Shown here in pieces: positions 50,052 to 59,344 of a stretch of DNA of 64,000 nucleotides. How positions within the stretch are numbered: the first letter of the stretch is position 1; every line of letters starts with the position of its first letter. The notes under the pieces are model-generated. The model worked only from the letters and a program-made list of their open reading frames with translations, was not told where the DNA came from and did not search any database. Source of the DNA: Bacillus sp. cl95 (GTDB taxonomy: Bacteria > Bacillota > Bacilli > Bacillales > Cytobacillaceae); NCBI RefSeq assembly GCF_900115925.1, contig NZ_FOYF01000004.1:272507-336506 (forward strand). Reading direction: 5' to 3'. The translations under genes were made by a program, and so were the position numbers.

Positions 50052-50783
50052 ATGCCGAATAAAAAGGAATTCCTATATCCTCAAAAATGGCTTACAAAAG
50101 CATCGACAGGTGACCGTGTAACATCCGAACTTAGAATGCAAATTATTTCGGGACTGATTGAAAGCGGTACCAAGTTGTCTGAAAATCAATTAGCTGCAGA
50201 ATTCGATGTGAGTCGTTCACCAATCCGTGAAGCTTTAAAAACACTAGCATCTGAGAATATGATTCGACTAGAAAGAATGGGCGCAGTTGTTATTGGTTTA
50301 ACAGAGAAAGAAATAGAAGAAATTTATGATGTTCGTTTACTTATAGAGACATTTGTATTTGAACGACTTGTAAAATTAGATACCTCAGATTTAGTACGAG
50401 AACTAAGTAAAATCCTTGAAATGATGAAGGTCGCTATAAAATATAAGGATGCAGATGAATTTTCATATCAGGATGTCCTATTCCATGAAACCATCATTCG
50501 TGCGATCAATCATTCATACATCATGATGATATGGAATAATGCAAAACCTGTTATGGAAGCCTTTATCCTTTTATCAATGCGCGTTCGCTTCGAGGAGAAA
50601 TACGAAGACTTTGAACGTATAATCAACAACCACGAACTTTATATTGAAGCAATCAAAACAAAGAATAGAGACCTCATGATTCAATCTTTACATCAAAATT
50701 TTGATGATGTTCAAGGTAAAGTAGATGACCTTTGGATGTCGCAACAAATGCTATCTAAAGGAGTAGAGCAAGAAAATGACTAG
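50052..50783 (+). CDS. gntR: Gluconate operon repressor GntR
   Basis: A 243-residue GntR/FadR-type regulator. The HTH (LRMQIISGLIESGTKLSENQLAAEFDVSRSPIREALKTLASENMIRLER) and a FCD-type all-helical effector domain (about 90-235) are present. B. subtilis GntR represses its own operon and is released by gluconate; the same is expected, since the exact operator sequence lies upstream. It overlaps gntK by eight nt. AGCAGGTGA precedes the ATG. It is first in a gntR-gntK-gntP operon. Confidence 0.95.
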   Translation: MPNKKEFLYPQKWLTKASTGDRVTSELRMQIISGLIESGTKLSENQLAAEFDVSRSPIREALKTLASENMIRLERMGAVVIGLTEKEIEEIYDVRLLIETFVFERLVKLDTSDLVRELSKILEMMKVAIKYKDADEFSYQDVLFHETIIRAINHSYIMMIWNNAKPVMEAFILLSMRVRFEEKYEDFERIINNHELYIEAIKTKNRDLMIQSLHQNFDDVQGKVDDLWMSQQMLSKGVEQEND

Positions 50784-52311
50784 CTATATGTTAGGGATAG
50801 ACATTGGTACGACAAGTACGAAAGCTGTTTTATTTAGTGAAAAAGGTGAAGTCATCCAACAAGAGAATATTGGCTACCCGCTTTATACGCCAGATATTTC
50901 AACGGCAGAACAGGACCCGGAAGAGATATATTTTGCCGTCATAACTGCTATTTCTAAAATAACAAAGCAACATTCTAGTATGAATATTGCTTTTATCTCA
51001 TTTAGCAGCGCCATGCATAGTGTGATTGCCATGGATGAAAACGATCAGCCCCTGACGCCATGCATCACTTGGGCAGATAACAGAAGCGAAGCTTGGGCCC
51101 GTAAGATAAAAAACGAATTGAATGGCCATGAAATTTACAAAAGAACGGGAACGCCAATTCATCCAATGTCGCCACTTAGCAAAATTGCATGGATCGTAAA
51201 TGATCGTCCTGAAATTGCTTCAAAAGCGAAAAAATATATCGGAATTAAAGAATATATCTTTAAAAAGTTCTTTGATCAATATGTAGTGGATCATTCCCTC
51301 GCTTCTGCGATGGGCATGATGAATCTCAAAAACTTGGATTGGGATGAAGAAGCTTTATCGATTGCGGGCATTACAGGTGATCAATTATCAAAGCTCGTTC
51401 CAACAACAGAGATATTCACAAACTGTAATCCTGAAATAGCTAAACAGATTGGAATTCACCCACAAACTCCCTTCGTTATTGGTGCAAGTGATGGAGTACT
51501 TTCTAATCTAGGTGTTAATGCCATTGGAAAAGGCGAAATTGCTGTCACGATTGGGACAAGTGGTGCTATTCGAACCATCATTGACAAACCACAAACAGAC
51601 GAAAAAGGCCGAATCTTTTGCTACGCTTTAACGGAAAAGCATTGGGTAATCGGTGGACCTGTCAATAATGGCGGAATGGTCCTTCGCTGGATCAGGGATG
51701 AACTTGCAGCATCTGAAGTAGAAACCGCCAAAAGACTAGGAATTGATCCATACGATGTATTGACCAAGATTGCTGAACGCGTAAGACCGGGCTCTGATGG
51801 TTTATTATTCCATCCATTCCTTGCAGGTGAAAGGGCACCATTATGGAACCCTGATGTACGTGGTTCATTTTTCGGGCTAACGATGTCTCACAAAAAAGAA
51901 CACATGATTCGAGCCGCTTTAGAAGGCGTCATTTTCAACTTATATACGGTATTTTTAGCGCTAGTCGAATGCATGGAAGGTCCGGTAGCAAGAATTCAAG
52001 CTACTGGAGGTTTCGCAAGGTCAGATGTTTGGCGACAAATGATGTCCGATATCTTCGACCTCGAAGTGGTAGTGCCCGAAAGCTACGAAAGTTCGTGTTT
52101 GGGGGCTTGTATACTAGGCCTTTATGCAACAGGTAAAATTGACTCTTTCGAGGTCGTTTCTGAAATGATTGGAAGCACTCACAAACATACACCTAAGGAA
52201 GATGCTGCAAAAGAGTATAGACAACTAGTGCCTATCTTCATCAATTTGGCTAGAGCATTAGAAAACGAATATGCACAAATTGCAAACTATCAAAGAAGCT
52301 TAATAAAGTGA
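50776..52311 (+). CDS. gntK: Gluconokinase GntK (FGGY family)
   Basis: A 511-residue sugar kinase that phosphorylates gluconate to 6-phosphogluconate with ATP. The ATP-binding motif is LGIDIGTTSTKAVLF, and the FGGY signature regions are VIGASDGVLSNLGVNAIGKGEIAVTIGTSGA and later IQATGGFARSDVWRQMMSDIFDLEV. The length matches B. subtilis GntK (513). The start overlaps the gntR end. A GC-paired hairpin (GGGGAT...ATCCCC, 52325-52343) follows the stop and could attenuate gntP or protect the transcript. Confidence 0.95.
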   Translation: MTSYMLGIDIGTTSTKAVLFSEKGEVIQQENIGYPLYTPDISTAEQDPEEIYFAVITAISKITKQHSSMNIAFISFSSAMHSVIAMDENDQPLTPCITWADNRSEAWARKIKNELNGHEIYKRTGTPIHPMSPLSKIAWIVNDRPEIASKAKKYIGIKEYIFKKFFDQYVVDHSLASAMGMMNLKNLDWDEEALSIAGITGDQLSKLVPTTEIFTNCNPEIAKQIGIHPQTPFVIGASDGVLSNLGVNAIGKGEIAVTIGTSGAIRTIIDKPQTDEKGRIFCYALTEKHWVIGGPVNNGGMVLRWIRDELAASEVETAKRLGIDPYDVLTKIAERVRPGSDGLLFHPFLAGERAPLWNPDVRGSFFGLTMSHKKEHMIRAALEGVIFNLYTVFLALVECMEGPVARIQATGGFARSDVWRQMMSDIFDLEVVVPESYESSCLGACILGLYATGKIDSFEVVSEMIGSTHKHTPKEDAAKEYRQLVPIFINLARALENEYAQIANYQRSLIK

Positions 52312-52475
52312 AGCTAGAATTGGTGGGGATTTTCTTTATCCCCGCTCATGCTTCTTGGAACTAATCTGGCAAGCTTTGATTCAATTAAATCTACGAATTT
52401 TTAAAAAGTAGTTTTGTAAGGGTTTTCTTCCCTTTATGGGATATATAAATAAAAAAATTATTAGGGGGAATTACA

Positions 52476-53822
52476 ATGCCATTGGTTATTGTAGCAATTG
52501 GTATCTTAGCGTTACTTCTGTTAATCATGGGCTTCAAGTTAAACACGTTTATTTCATTAATCATTGTCTCTTTTGGTGTTGCATTAGCACTTGGAATGCC
52601 ATTAGGTGACATTGTGAAAACAATTGAAGCTGGTTTGGGCGGGACACTTGGTCACTTAGCATTAATTTTCGGGCTTGGTGCGATGTTAGGTAAATTAATA
52701 GCAGATTCAGGGGGCGCTCAACGTATTGCGATGACCCTCGTTAATAAATTCGGAGAAAAGAATATTCAGTGGGCTGTGGTTGTCGCTTCTTTCATCATTG
52801 GTGTTGCTTTATTCTTCGAGGTAGGATTAGTACTATTAATTCCAATCGTATTTGCGATTTCAAAAGAATTGAAGGTTAGTATTTTATATCTTGGTATTCC
52901 TATGGCAGCAGCTTTATCTGTTACACACGGTTTTTTACCGCCTCATCCAGGACCAACAGTCATTGCTGGTGAATATGGTGCGGATCTAGGTGAAGTATTA
53001 CTTTACGGCTTTATCATAGCTATTCCTACTGTTTTACTTGCTGGACCTGTTTTCACAAAACTTGCTAAAAAACTAGTTCCAGAATCATTTACAAAAACAG
53101 GTAATATCGCTTCACTAGGCGAACAGAAATCATTCAAGCTTGAAGAAACACCTGGTTTTGGAATTAGTGTTTTTACCGCATTACTACCTGTTATTTTAAT
53201 GTCAATTGCAACGATTATTAACTTGTTGCAAAAAACGATGGGATTTGAAGATAATAGTTTACTAGCTGCGATCCGTTTCATAGGGGAAGCTGGTACTGCT
53301 ATGCTAATTTCACTATTGGTAGCAGTCTACACAATGGGCTTGGCACGTAAAATTCCAATTAAGACGGTTATGGATTCTTGTACAACAGCCATTACTCATA
53401 TTGGTATGATGCTCTTAATCATTGGTGGAGGCGGTGCTTTCAAGCAAGTATTGATTGATGGCGGTGTAGGTACCTACGTAGCTGAACTATTCAAAGGAAC
53501 TTCTTTATCTCCAATCTTGCTTGCTTGGATTATCGCAGCTATCCTACGAATCTCATTAGGATCTGCAACGGTTTCAGCATTAACCACTGCTGGTTTAGTC
53601 ATTCCGATGCTAGGTCAAACTGACGTAAACCTTGCACTCGTGGTACTGGCAACTGGAGCTGGTAGCTTAATCGCATCCCACGTGAACGATGCAGGTTTCT
53701 GGATGTTTAAAGAGTACTTTGGTTTAAGCATGAAAGAAACTTTCGCAACATGGACATTGTTAGAAACAATCATCTCTGTAGCTGGATTAGGATTTATACT
53801 ATTGCTAAGCTTGTTCGTATAA
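52476..53822 (+). CDS. gntP: Gluconate permease GntP
   Basis: A 448-residue gluconate:H+ symporter of the GntP family with about twelve helices. Diagnostic text includes MGFKLNTFISLIIVSFGVALALGMP, LFFEVGLVLLIPIVFA and HGFLPPHPGPTVIAGEYGADLGEVLLYG. AGGGGGAA precedes the ATG. It is the third gene of the operon, 164 nt after gntK, with a hairpin between. gntZ, which follows in B. subtilis, is absent; a terminator closes the operon. Confidence 0.95.
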   Translation: MPLVIVAIGILALLLLIMGFKLNTFISLIIVSFGVALALGMPLGDIVKTIEAGLGGTLGHLALIFGLGAMLGKLIADSGGAQRIAMTLVNKFGEKNIQWAVVVASFIIGVALFFEVGLVLLIPIVFAISKELKVSILYLGIPMAAALSVTHGFLPPHPGPTVIAGEYGADLGEVLLYGFIIAIPTVLLAGPVFTKLAKKLVPESFTKTGNIASLGEQKSFKLEETPGFGISVFTALLPVILMSIATIINLLQKTMGFEDNSLLAAIRFIGEAGTAMLISLLVAVYTMGLARKIPIKTVMDSCTTAITHIGMMLLIIGGGGAFKQVLIDGGVGTYVAELFKGTSLSPILLAWIIAAILRISLGSATVSALTTAGLVIPMLGQTDVNLALVVLATGAGSLIASHVNDAGFWMFKEYFGLSMKETFATWTLLETIISVAGLGFILLLSLFV

Positions 53823-53823
53823 T

Positions 53824-53862
53824 AAAAATGGTCAGCCCCCCTATAAGGGACTGACCATTTTT
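53824..53862 (+). terminator. gnt operon terminator
   Basis: AAATGGTCAG pairs with CTGACCATTT around a GC-rich loop, followed by a TTT tract. Confidence 0.85.
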
Positions 53863-54009
53863 CATGTCTACTATTTATAAAAAACTACAGCTTTTCTCAA
53901 CTCCAGCTCCCTCATGCCATGTGTTTCAGCTTCATATTAAAAGTATTTTTCGAGCATGAATGTCAAAAGCACAATAGTAAAACTACCTAATTACCATTAT
54001 CCGGACCAT

Positions 54010-54152
54010 AACGAACAAAAGGCGCAAACGCCCTGTTTAGCCCCTCGGGGTTGTTTCGGCATTAGGAAACAACCCCGAGGGGCTGGGCGCTAGAGCTGGA
54101 TTATTAGAAAATCGTAGAAAGTTATCCACATTAATTTATTTTGTAATTTCCT
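54010..54152 (+). repeat. Second element family, copy B (internally deleted)
   Basis: The ends match copy A: it opens GAACAAAAGGCGCAAACGCC and its tail has GAAAGTTATCCACATT. About 130 internal bases are missing; the remaining middle is a short perfect hairpin CCCCTCGGGGTTGTTTC / GAAACAACCCCGAGGGG. It lies between convergent genes (gntP and the MFS gene). Confidence 0.8.
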
Positions 54153-54157
54153 AGACC

Positions 54158-54191
54158 AAAAAAAGACGTACAGACTGATTTTCTGTACGCC
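54158..54191 (-). terminator. Terminator of the MFS transporter gene
   Basis: GCGTACAGA pairs with TCTGTACGT on the minus strand, followed by CTTTTTTT. Confidence 0.75.
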
Positions 54192-54197
54192 TCATTA

Positions 54198-55448
54198 TTA
54201 TACTTCTCCCTTTAAACGATTGGCTGATGCTTCTTTTTTCATCAAAGGCAACAGTACTACAATTCCAACCAGCAGCAAAAGAGCAGAAGCTTCATACATA
54301 TACACAATAGATAGATGAGATTTTAGCCACCCGGACGCTGACATGGTGATGACCATTGCTCCCATGAATACCGGGTTTAAAATGCCATTAACTCTTCCGA
54401 TGAAAGCCTCTTCTGTGTTTTGCAGGATCATAGTATTGATTCCAATGTGAATGCAAGGCATAAACAAGCCTGAGAAAAATTGTGCTGTCAAGGTCAGCCA
54501 GAAGGCTGTTGACATTCCCATTCCGACAAATCCAATCGCGCTTGCTGTCAAGCCAATCGCCAGAAGCAGTTGCGGCGGCACCTTTCTAGATATACCTACT
54601 GTAATACCACCGCCGAGAATCATGCCGACTCCGAATGCAGCCATCAACCATTGTAAATCTTCCTTAGGAAGTCCAAGTCTCTCTGTAATCAAAAATACAC
54701 CAAGGGGCTGCGTCAATCCAATTGCGAGCCCTGCTGCAGCAAACGTACCACCCAGCAATGTTAGGTGCTTGCTGTTCAGTACGTAGCGGAAGCCATCCTT
54801 CATTTCCTGCATCAAGGATGTTTCACGCTTCTCTTGCACCGTTTTTGGGTCTGCAGGAAGCATCAGCAAGACAGCTGCCGAGCAGAGAAACGCAATGCCC
54901 ATGACAGCTACAGCAGCCATGATGCCAAATTGCTCGTAGACAAAGGTTCCAATAATCGGACCCAGGATCATAAATAGTGCAAAAACAGTTTGGTACATAG
55001 ACATGCCCATCTGGACAAGCTCAGCGGGTACATAAAGCTTAAAAAGCTTCATCCCTGCCGGCTGTGAAAACTGTGAAAGGATCGACGACACTAGCGTCGC
55101 AAAAAAAATCACCTTCCAGCTTCCAAAAAATAATGTAAGAAGTACAACAAACACAGATACCGCACTTAACAGATCACACCAGATCATCGTCTTCTTCGGC
55201 AGCCACCTGTCGGCAAACGTACCACCTATAAAAGAAAACAGGAAGATCGGAGCGAATTCGGCTACTGAAATCATCGAAACCGCTACCGGATTCTCATTTG
55301 TTTTTTCAATTACATATAAAAGAATTGAATAGTTCCGTACCCAAATCCCAATCTGAAGAAATAACACGGACAGCAAAATCGTCCTGATTACCTGATTCTG
55401 AAACATTGCCCCCATGCCTAATTTTTGTTCATTCGTTATTTCTGACAT
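54198..55448 (-). CDS. MFS transporter (MFS_3 / macrolide-efflux-like)
   Basis: A 416-residue permease with twelve predicted helices. It starts MSEITNEQKLGMGAMFQNQVIRTILLS, and motif A is weakly present in FSFIGGTFADRWLPKKTMIW; the remaining pattern (ALFMILGPIIGTFVYEQFG) fits the MFS_3 subgroup, which includes EntS and macrolide exporters. Substrate is unknown. AGGAGGTTTTT precedes the ATG. It is a single-gene unit with its own terminator; the 470-bp upstream interval up to the SPFH gene shows no other gene. Confidence 0.85.
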   Translation of the reverse strand: MSEITNEQKLGMGAMFQNQVIRTILLSVLFLQIGIWVRNYSILLYVIEKTNENPVAVSMISVAEFAPIFLFSFIGGTFADRWLPKKTMIWCDLLSAVSVFVVLLTLFFGSWKVIFFATLVSSILSQFSQPAGMKLFKLYVPAELVQMGMSMYQTVFALFMILGPIIGTFVYEQFGIMAAVAVMGIAFLCSAAVLLMLPADPKTVQEKRETSLMQEMKDGFRYVLNSKHLTLLGGTFAAAGLAIGLTQPLGVFLITERLGLPKEDLQWLMAAFGVGMILGGGITVGISRKVPPQLLLAIGLTASAIGFVGMGMSTAFWLTLTAQFFSGLFMPCIHIGINTMILQNTEEAFIGRVNGILNPVFMGAMVITMSASGWLKSHLSIVYMYEASALLLLVGIVVLLPLMKKEASANRLKGEV

Positions 55449-55858
55449 AAAAAAACCTCCTATTCCATTTCTGGACAGGAAGCTTCATCTTGATAACAAA
55501 AGTACAGAACATCCCCTGCTAAAGGTAACTCCATCATTAAAATTTTGTTCTCAAAAGGAAAGACTAATCCAATCCAGAAAATGCTCGTATCAAATTCATT
55601 TTACGAATGATTTTCTCAATAAGGATTATTTGATCATCGCCCTTTGGTCACCCTTCCGTAAATTAGTATCCTAATACTACATGATAATAAAATTTTAATC
55701 AATAACATACGGGGTATTAAAACACAGCGACAGTTCTTGTGCTCCCAAAAGGAACACGGGAGGGCCCCATGCTCCTAATTTGATAATTGGAAATCAATCT
55801 TATTCCTGCAAAAAAGTTACTGTTTGGCAATCTACATTTTATAAATAATTCCAAAATT

Positions 55859-55899
55859 TGTTATCAAACTGACATCAAAGTGATATCATAATAGTATCA
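55859..55899 (+). promoter_or_regulatory. Four octamers with 11-bp period over the SPFH-RHH promoter
   Basis: The octamers TGTTATCA (55859), TGACATCA (55870), TGATATCA (55881) and TAGTATCA (55892) start exactly 11 bp apart, so each lies on the same face of the helix. They overlap a possible promoter, TTATCA (55861-55866) and TATCAT (55884-55889) with a 17-bp spacer. Ribbon-helix-helix proteins commonly bind such arrays; the operon's second gene encodes one. Confidence 0.7.
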
Positions 55900-55920
55900 A
55901 TAATAATTGGAGGGAATGGG

Positions 55921-56787
55921 ATGAAAGAAAAAGTGGTGTTTAAGATGAATGGTTTCGCTGGTGTTGGCTTGCTGATTATTTTTCTTGCTGGTACAGCTTA
56001 TTTTCTGACCCAGTTCAGCAGTGAAGGAAATCCTGCCATGTTGGTAATTGGGGGGTTGCTAGGTATATTATCTTTCCTGTTGCTTTCTGGTTTTACTGTA
56101 ATCCAGCCCAATCAAGCAAAAGTGTTGACGCTTTTCGGCAGTTATCTTGGCGTAATCAGACAAGAAGGATTTTGGCTCTCCGTACCTATGACGGTTAAGA
56201 AAACAGTTTCACTCAGGGTCATTAACTTTAACAGTGATAAACTGAAGGTCAATGATCTAGAAGGAAATCCAATAGAAATCGCAGCGGTTGTAGTATATAG
56301 AGTCTTTGATTCTGCAAAGGCAGTTTTTGATGTAGAGGATTATAAGAGATTTGTCCACACTCAGAGCGAAACGGGACTTAGACATATTGCCAGCCAGTAC
56401 CCTTATGATAATTTCAACAATGATTATGAAATTTCGCTTCGTCAGCACTCAGATGAGATTGGTGAAGAACTAACGAAGGATTTGCAAGCAAGACTTAAAG
56501 TCGCTGGTGTCGAGATTATCGAAGCACGTATTATGCATCTCGCTTATGCGAGCGAAATAGCGTCCTCCATGCTCCAAAGACAACAGGCAAAAGCAGTTCT
56601 TGCTGCACGTAAAGTGATTGTAGACGGTGCGGTAGGCATGGTGAAATCAGCTATTGAACAGCTTAGCAGTGAAGGTGTCGTTGACCTGGATGAAGAAAAG
56701 AAAGCACAAATGGTCAATAATTTAATGGTGGCTTTAGTATCTGAAAAAGGCAATCAGCCTGTCGTCAATACAGGAACGATTTACTAA
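55921..56787 (+). CDS. SPFH domain-containing protein
   Basis: A 288-residue membrane protein of the stomatin/prohibitin/flotillin/HflK-C superfamily. Two N-terminal hydrophobic segments (about 11-29 and 38-58) anchor it. The SPFH domain spans about 60-230 (VIQPNQAKVLTLFGSYLGVIRQEGFWLSVPM, EIAAVVVYRVFDSAKAVFDVEDY, LARLKVAGVEIIEARI-like text), and a helical tail follows (RQQAKAVLAARKVIVDGAVGMVKSAIEQL). GGAGGGAATGGG precedes the ATG. It likely assembles oligomers in the membrane. A ribbon-helix-helix gene follows after 12 nt, in an operon controlled by an octamer array. Confidence 0.85.
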   Translation: MKEKVVFKMNGFAGVGLLIIFLAGTAYFLTQFSSEGNPAMLVIGGLLGILSFLLLSGFTVIQPNQAKVLTLFGSYLGVIRQEGFWLSVPMTVKKTVSLRVINFNSDKLKVNDLEGNPIEIAAVVVYRVFDSAKAVFDVEDYKRFVHTQSETGLRHIASQYPYDNFNNDYEISLRQHSDEIGEELTKDLQARLKVAGVEIIEARIMHLAYASEIASSMLQRQQAKAVLAARKVIVDGAVGMVKSAIEQLSSEGVVDLDEEKKAQMVNNLMVALVSEKGNQPVVNTGTIY

Positions 56788-56799
56788 GGTTGTGATAGT

Positions 56800-56955
56800 G
56801 TGTCAGAAAAGAAAAGATTCCTGCTGCGAATCGACCAAAAGACGTACGAGGCACTTGAAAAGTGGGCGGCAGACGATTTCCGGAGCGTAAACGCCCAGAT
56901 TGAGCTTCTATTGAAAAAAGCACTAAAAGAAAACGGTAGGTTGAAAAAGGAATAA
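56800..56955 (+). CDS. Small ribbon-helix-helix (Arc-like) DNA-binding protein
   Basis: A 51-residue protein beginning at GTG 56800, 12 nt after the SPFH stop, with AAGG as a weak ribosome binding site. The sequence KRFLLRIDQKTYEALEKWAADDFRSVNAQIELLLKKALKE is a classic ribbon-helix-helix pattern: a short basic beta strand (FLLRID), two amphipathic helices and the turn RSVNAQIE, as in Arc and CopG-type regulators. It presumably dimerises and binds the octamer array at the operon promoter, giving autoregulation of the SPFH gene. This pairing is inference from arrangement. Confidence 0.8.
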   Translation: MSEKKRFLLRIDQKTYEALEKWAADDFRSVNAQIELLLKKALKENGRLKKE

Positions 56956-56967
56956 CTACGCTTCCAA

Positions 56968-57175
56968 TAAGAAAAGCGCAAGCGCTCTGTTCAGCCCCGA
57001 CAGGCATAAGACGAAGCGCGCAGTCATCCTCGAAAAAGCTACCGCTTTTTCTTCGTGCGATGTTAATGCTGCCGAAGCGTTCCTTGTCCTGATTTCTGAA
57101 GCGATTTGGCTTATGACCAAGGTTGTTTCGGCTTTAGGAAACAACCCCGAGGGGCTGGGCGCTGAAGCTAGACAG
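56968..57175 (+). repeat. Second element family, copy C
   Basis: It opens AAAAGCGCAAGCGCTCTGTT, contains the arms TCCTCGAAAAAGCTACCGC and the internal GAAACAACCCCGAGGGGCTG, and ends GGGCGCTGAAGC. It closely matches copy A through the interior but lacks the shared tail of A and B. It lies between convergent genes. Confidence 0.8.
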
Positions 57176-57281
57176 TTATCTTCGATAAATTTTAATCTTT
57201 CTTATCTAGAAACAAAAACAGGCTACTTAAATAAGCAGCCTGTTTTGTATTGGGACATCCAAAATCACGATACTTTCTGTT

Positions 57282-59210
57282 TTAGCTCCCCAAATTCAAC
57301 CAATCATTCATAACAGAATCCAATTCGTCACTTAAGCCAAGTTTCCTTCCATAGAGCTTATTAAGCTCCTCATGATCCATTTGATTAGCTGCCATAGCTA
57401 TATCTATCTCTTTTATTGCATTTTCAAGATTTTCAATCCTTGATAATGCCTTTACCTTTGCTGCTTCCTGATTGATCACGTCTGAATTATTTTTTTGTTT
57501 CTTTGCTTTTTCAGCTTTTACAATTGGGGCTTTGCTATCCTGTTGGCTCATCTTCTCTTTTTCGATTTTATAATCATCATAATTTCCAGGATAGCTTTTT
57601 AATGAATGATCCTCTACAGCGATGATCCTTTCACCAATTTTATTGATAAAATATCGGTCATGGGAGATAAAGAATATCGTACCTTTAAAGTCTTCTAGCG
57701 CTTCCTCAAGAGTTTCAATGGAATCGATATCAAGGTGGTTTGTCGGCTCATCGAGTATCAATAAGTTGATATCTTGAAATAGCAGCATCGCTAACTTTAG
57801 CCTGATGCGTTCTCCTCCTGACAAATGCTTTACTTTTTTGAAGACACTTCCTTTATAGAACATGAATTTAGAGAGGTATTCCCTCGCTTTCCCCTCCACT
57901 ATGGAAATATCTTCTCTGAAGCATTGCAGCAACGTATCCTCTTCATTATTAAAAGTAATTTTCTGTGGCAAATAAGCCGCCATTACATTTGCTCCAAGTT
58001 CCACCACTCCCTTATCCGGCTGTTCTTCCCCTAAAAGCATCTTTAGGAAGGTGGTTTTACCGCTACCGTTAGGACCAATTAGACCTACTCTTTCACCATA
58101 ATGAATCATTAAATCTGTATTTTTTAGAATTACTTTATCTTCATAGCTTTTAGAGAGACCGATTGCCTTGATGGTTTCATTTCCGGAACGCCCAGCAGCT
58201 TTGAAATCCAGTCTCATGTTTCGTCTTTCAAAAATAGGTTTATCGATCCGAGCCATTTTATCGAGCTTTTTTTGAATACTAGCAGCTCTCCTGAAGAACT
58301 TATTGTTATCAGCCCTCATCGCCCAGTCTCTCAGACTCATAACCTGCTTTTCCATGTTATTGACCCTTTTTTGTTGCTCTCTAAAATGCTCATATTGAAT
58401 TCGCATATTTTCTTCTTTTTGACTAATAAAAGAAGAATAGTTCCCTTTATATGTTATTGATTCCATATCCTCTATCTCCACGACTTTCGAAACTACATTG
58501 TCCAGAAAATATCGATCATGGGACACGATAATGACAATCCCTTTATAGTTCTTCAGATATCCTTCAAGCCATTCAATGGACTTCATATCGAGATGATTCG
58601 TTGGCTCATCCAATAACAATATGTCTGGATTATGAATTAAGAGCTTTCCGAGTACGACCGTGGTTTTTTCACCACCGCTTAATAAATCAAAATCCTTGTC
58701 TAAAAAGCTTTGGGTAAAATTAAGCCCCGTGCAAACCTTGCTTAATTTTTCCTCACGTTCGTATCCGCCCTTTACTTCGAATAATTGAACGAGATCACTG
58801 TATTTTTTCAAGGCTTTTTCCAGTGCAGCATCTACTAATATTTTCATTTGCTCCTCTAAATCGCGCATTTGACTCTCGATACTGTCAATTTCTTCAAATG
58901 CCATATTTAAAACATCTAGAACCTTTAAACCTTTTGGATACACAGGTGATTGTTCAAGATATGCCTTTGTCGCATTTCTCGGCAAGTGAATCAGACCTTC
59001 ATCATATCCAGGGCTGGAAGTTTGCGGGTAACCTGGATAGTAATTCATCGGTTCAATTCCCGCAATTAGTTTAAGAATCGTGCTCTTGCCGCTTCCGTTT
59101 GCACCAACGATGCCAACCTTCTCTCCCTCATAAGCTTCAAAAGTTATATTGTTAACCACAAGCGTGGCTTCCCTAAATTTCTTAATACCGTTTAGTTTCA
59201 TTTCTAACAT
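57282..59210 (-). CDS. ABC-F family ATPase (ribosome protection / translation factor type)
   Basis: A 642-residue soluble protein with two ATPase domains and no membrane part. The first has Walker A GANGSGKST and signature LSGGEKTTVVLG with LLLDEPTNHLD. The second has GPNGSGKTT, LSGGERIRLKLA and LILDEPTNHLD. The linker between them (about 230-310) is fairly long and charged, as in antibiotic-resistance (Vga/Lsa/VmlR-like) ABC-F proteins that dislodge ribosome-bound drugs. A basic C-terminal tail follows. The ATG at 59210 is chosen, behind AGAAGGA; the longer open frame upstream lacks a site. A terminator-like hairpin lies 135 bp upstream, consistent with attenuation control. Confidence 0.85.
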   Translation of the reverse strand: MLEMKLNGIKKFREATLVVNNITFEAYEGEKVGIVGANGSGKSTILKLIAGIEPMNYYPGYPQTSSPGYDEGLIHLPRNATKAYLEQSPVYPKGLKVLDVLNMAFEEIDSIESQMRDLEEQMKILVDAALEKALKKYSDLVQLFEVKGGYEREEKLSKVCTGLNFTQSFLDKDFDLLSGGEKTTVVLGKLLIHNPDILLLDEPTNHLDMKSIEWLEGYLKNYKGIVIIVSHDRYFLDNVVSKVVEIEDMESITYKGNYSSFISQKEENMRIQYEHFREQQKRVNNMEKQVMSLRDWAMRADNNKFFRRAASIQKKLDKMARIDKPIFERRNMRLDFKAAGRSGNETIKAIGLSKSYEDKVILKNTDLMIHYGERVGLIGPNGSGKTTFLKMLLGEEQPDKGVVELGANVMAAYLPQKITFNNEEDTLLQCFREDISIVEGKAREYLSKFMFYKGSVFKKVKHLSGGERIRLKLAMLLFQDINLLILDEPTNHLDIDSIETLEEALEDFKGTIFFISHDRYFINKIGERIIAVEDHSLKSYPGNYDDYKIEKEKMSQQDSKAPIVKAEKAKKQKNNSDVINQEAAKVKALSRIENLENAIKEIDIAMAANQMDHEELNKLYGRKLGLSDELDSVMNDWLNLGS

Positions 59211-59344
59211 GAAAATTCCTTCTTTCATCCATAATCTAAAGTTATGCACCTTATGGACAGGGTAAAGAAGACTTTCAATACTATTTATTTGTACGGCTCT
59301 GTTGAACTTCCCCATTGATTTCCGAAACAACAAATAGCCAAAAT

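Noticed and set aside
55741-55790. A riboswitch-like inverted segment (GTGCTCCCAAAAGGAACACGG) before the SPFH gene
   Set aside because: The pairing is short and no known riboswitch core fits; the phased octamers explain the regulatory region better.
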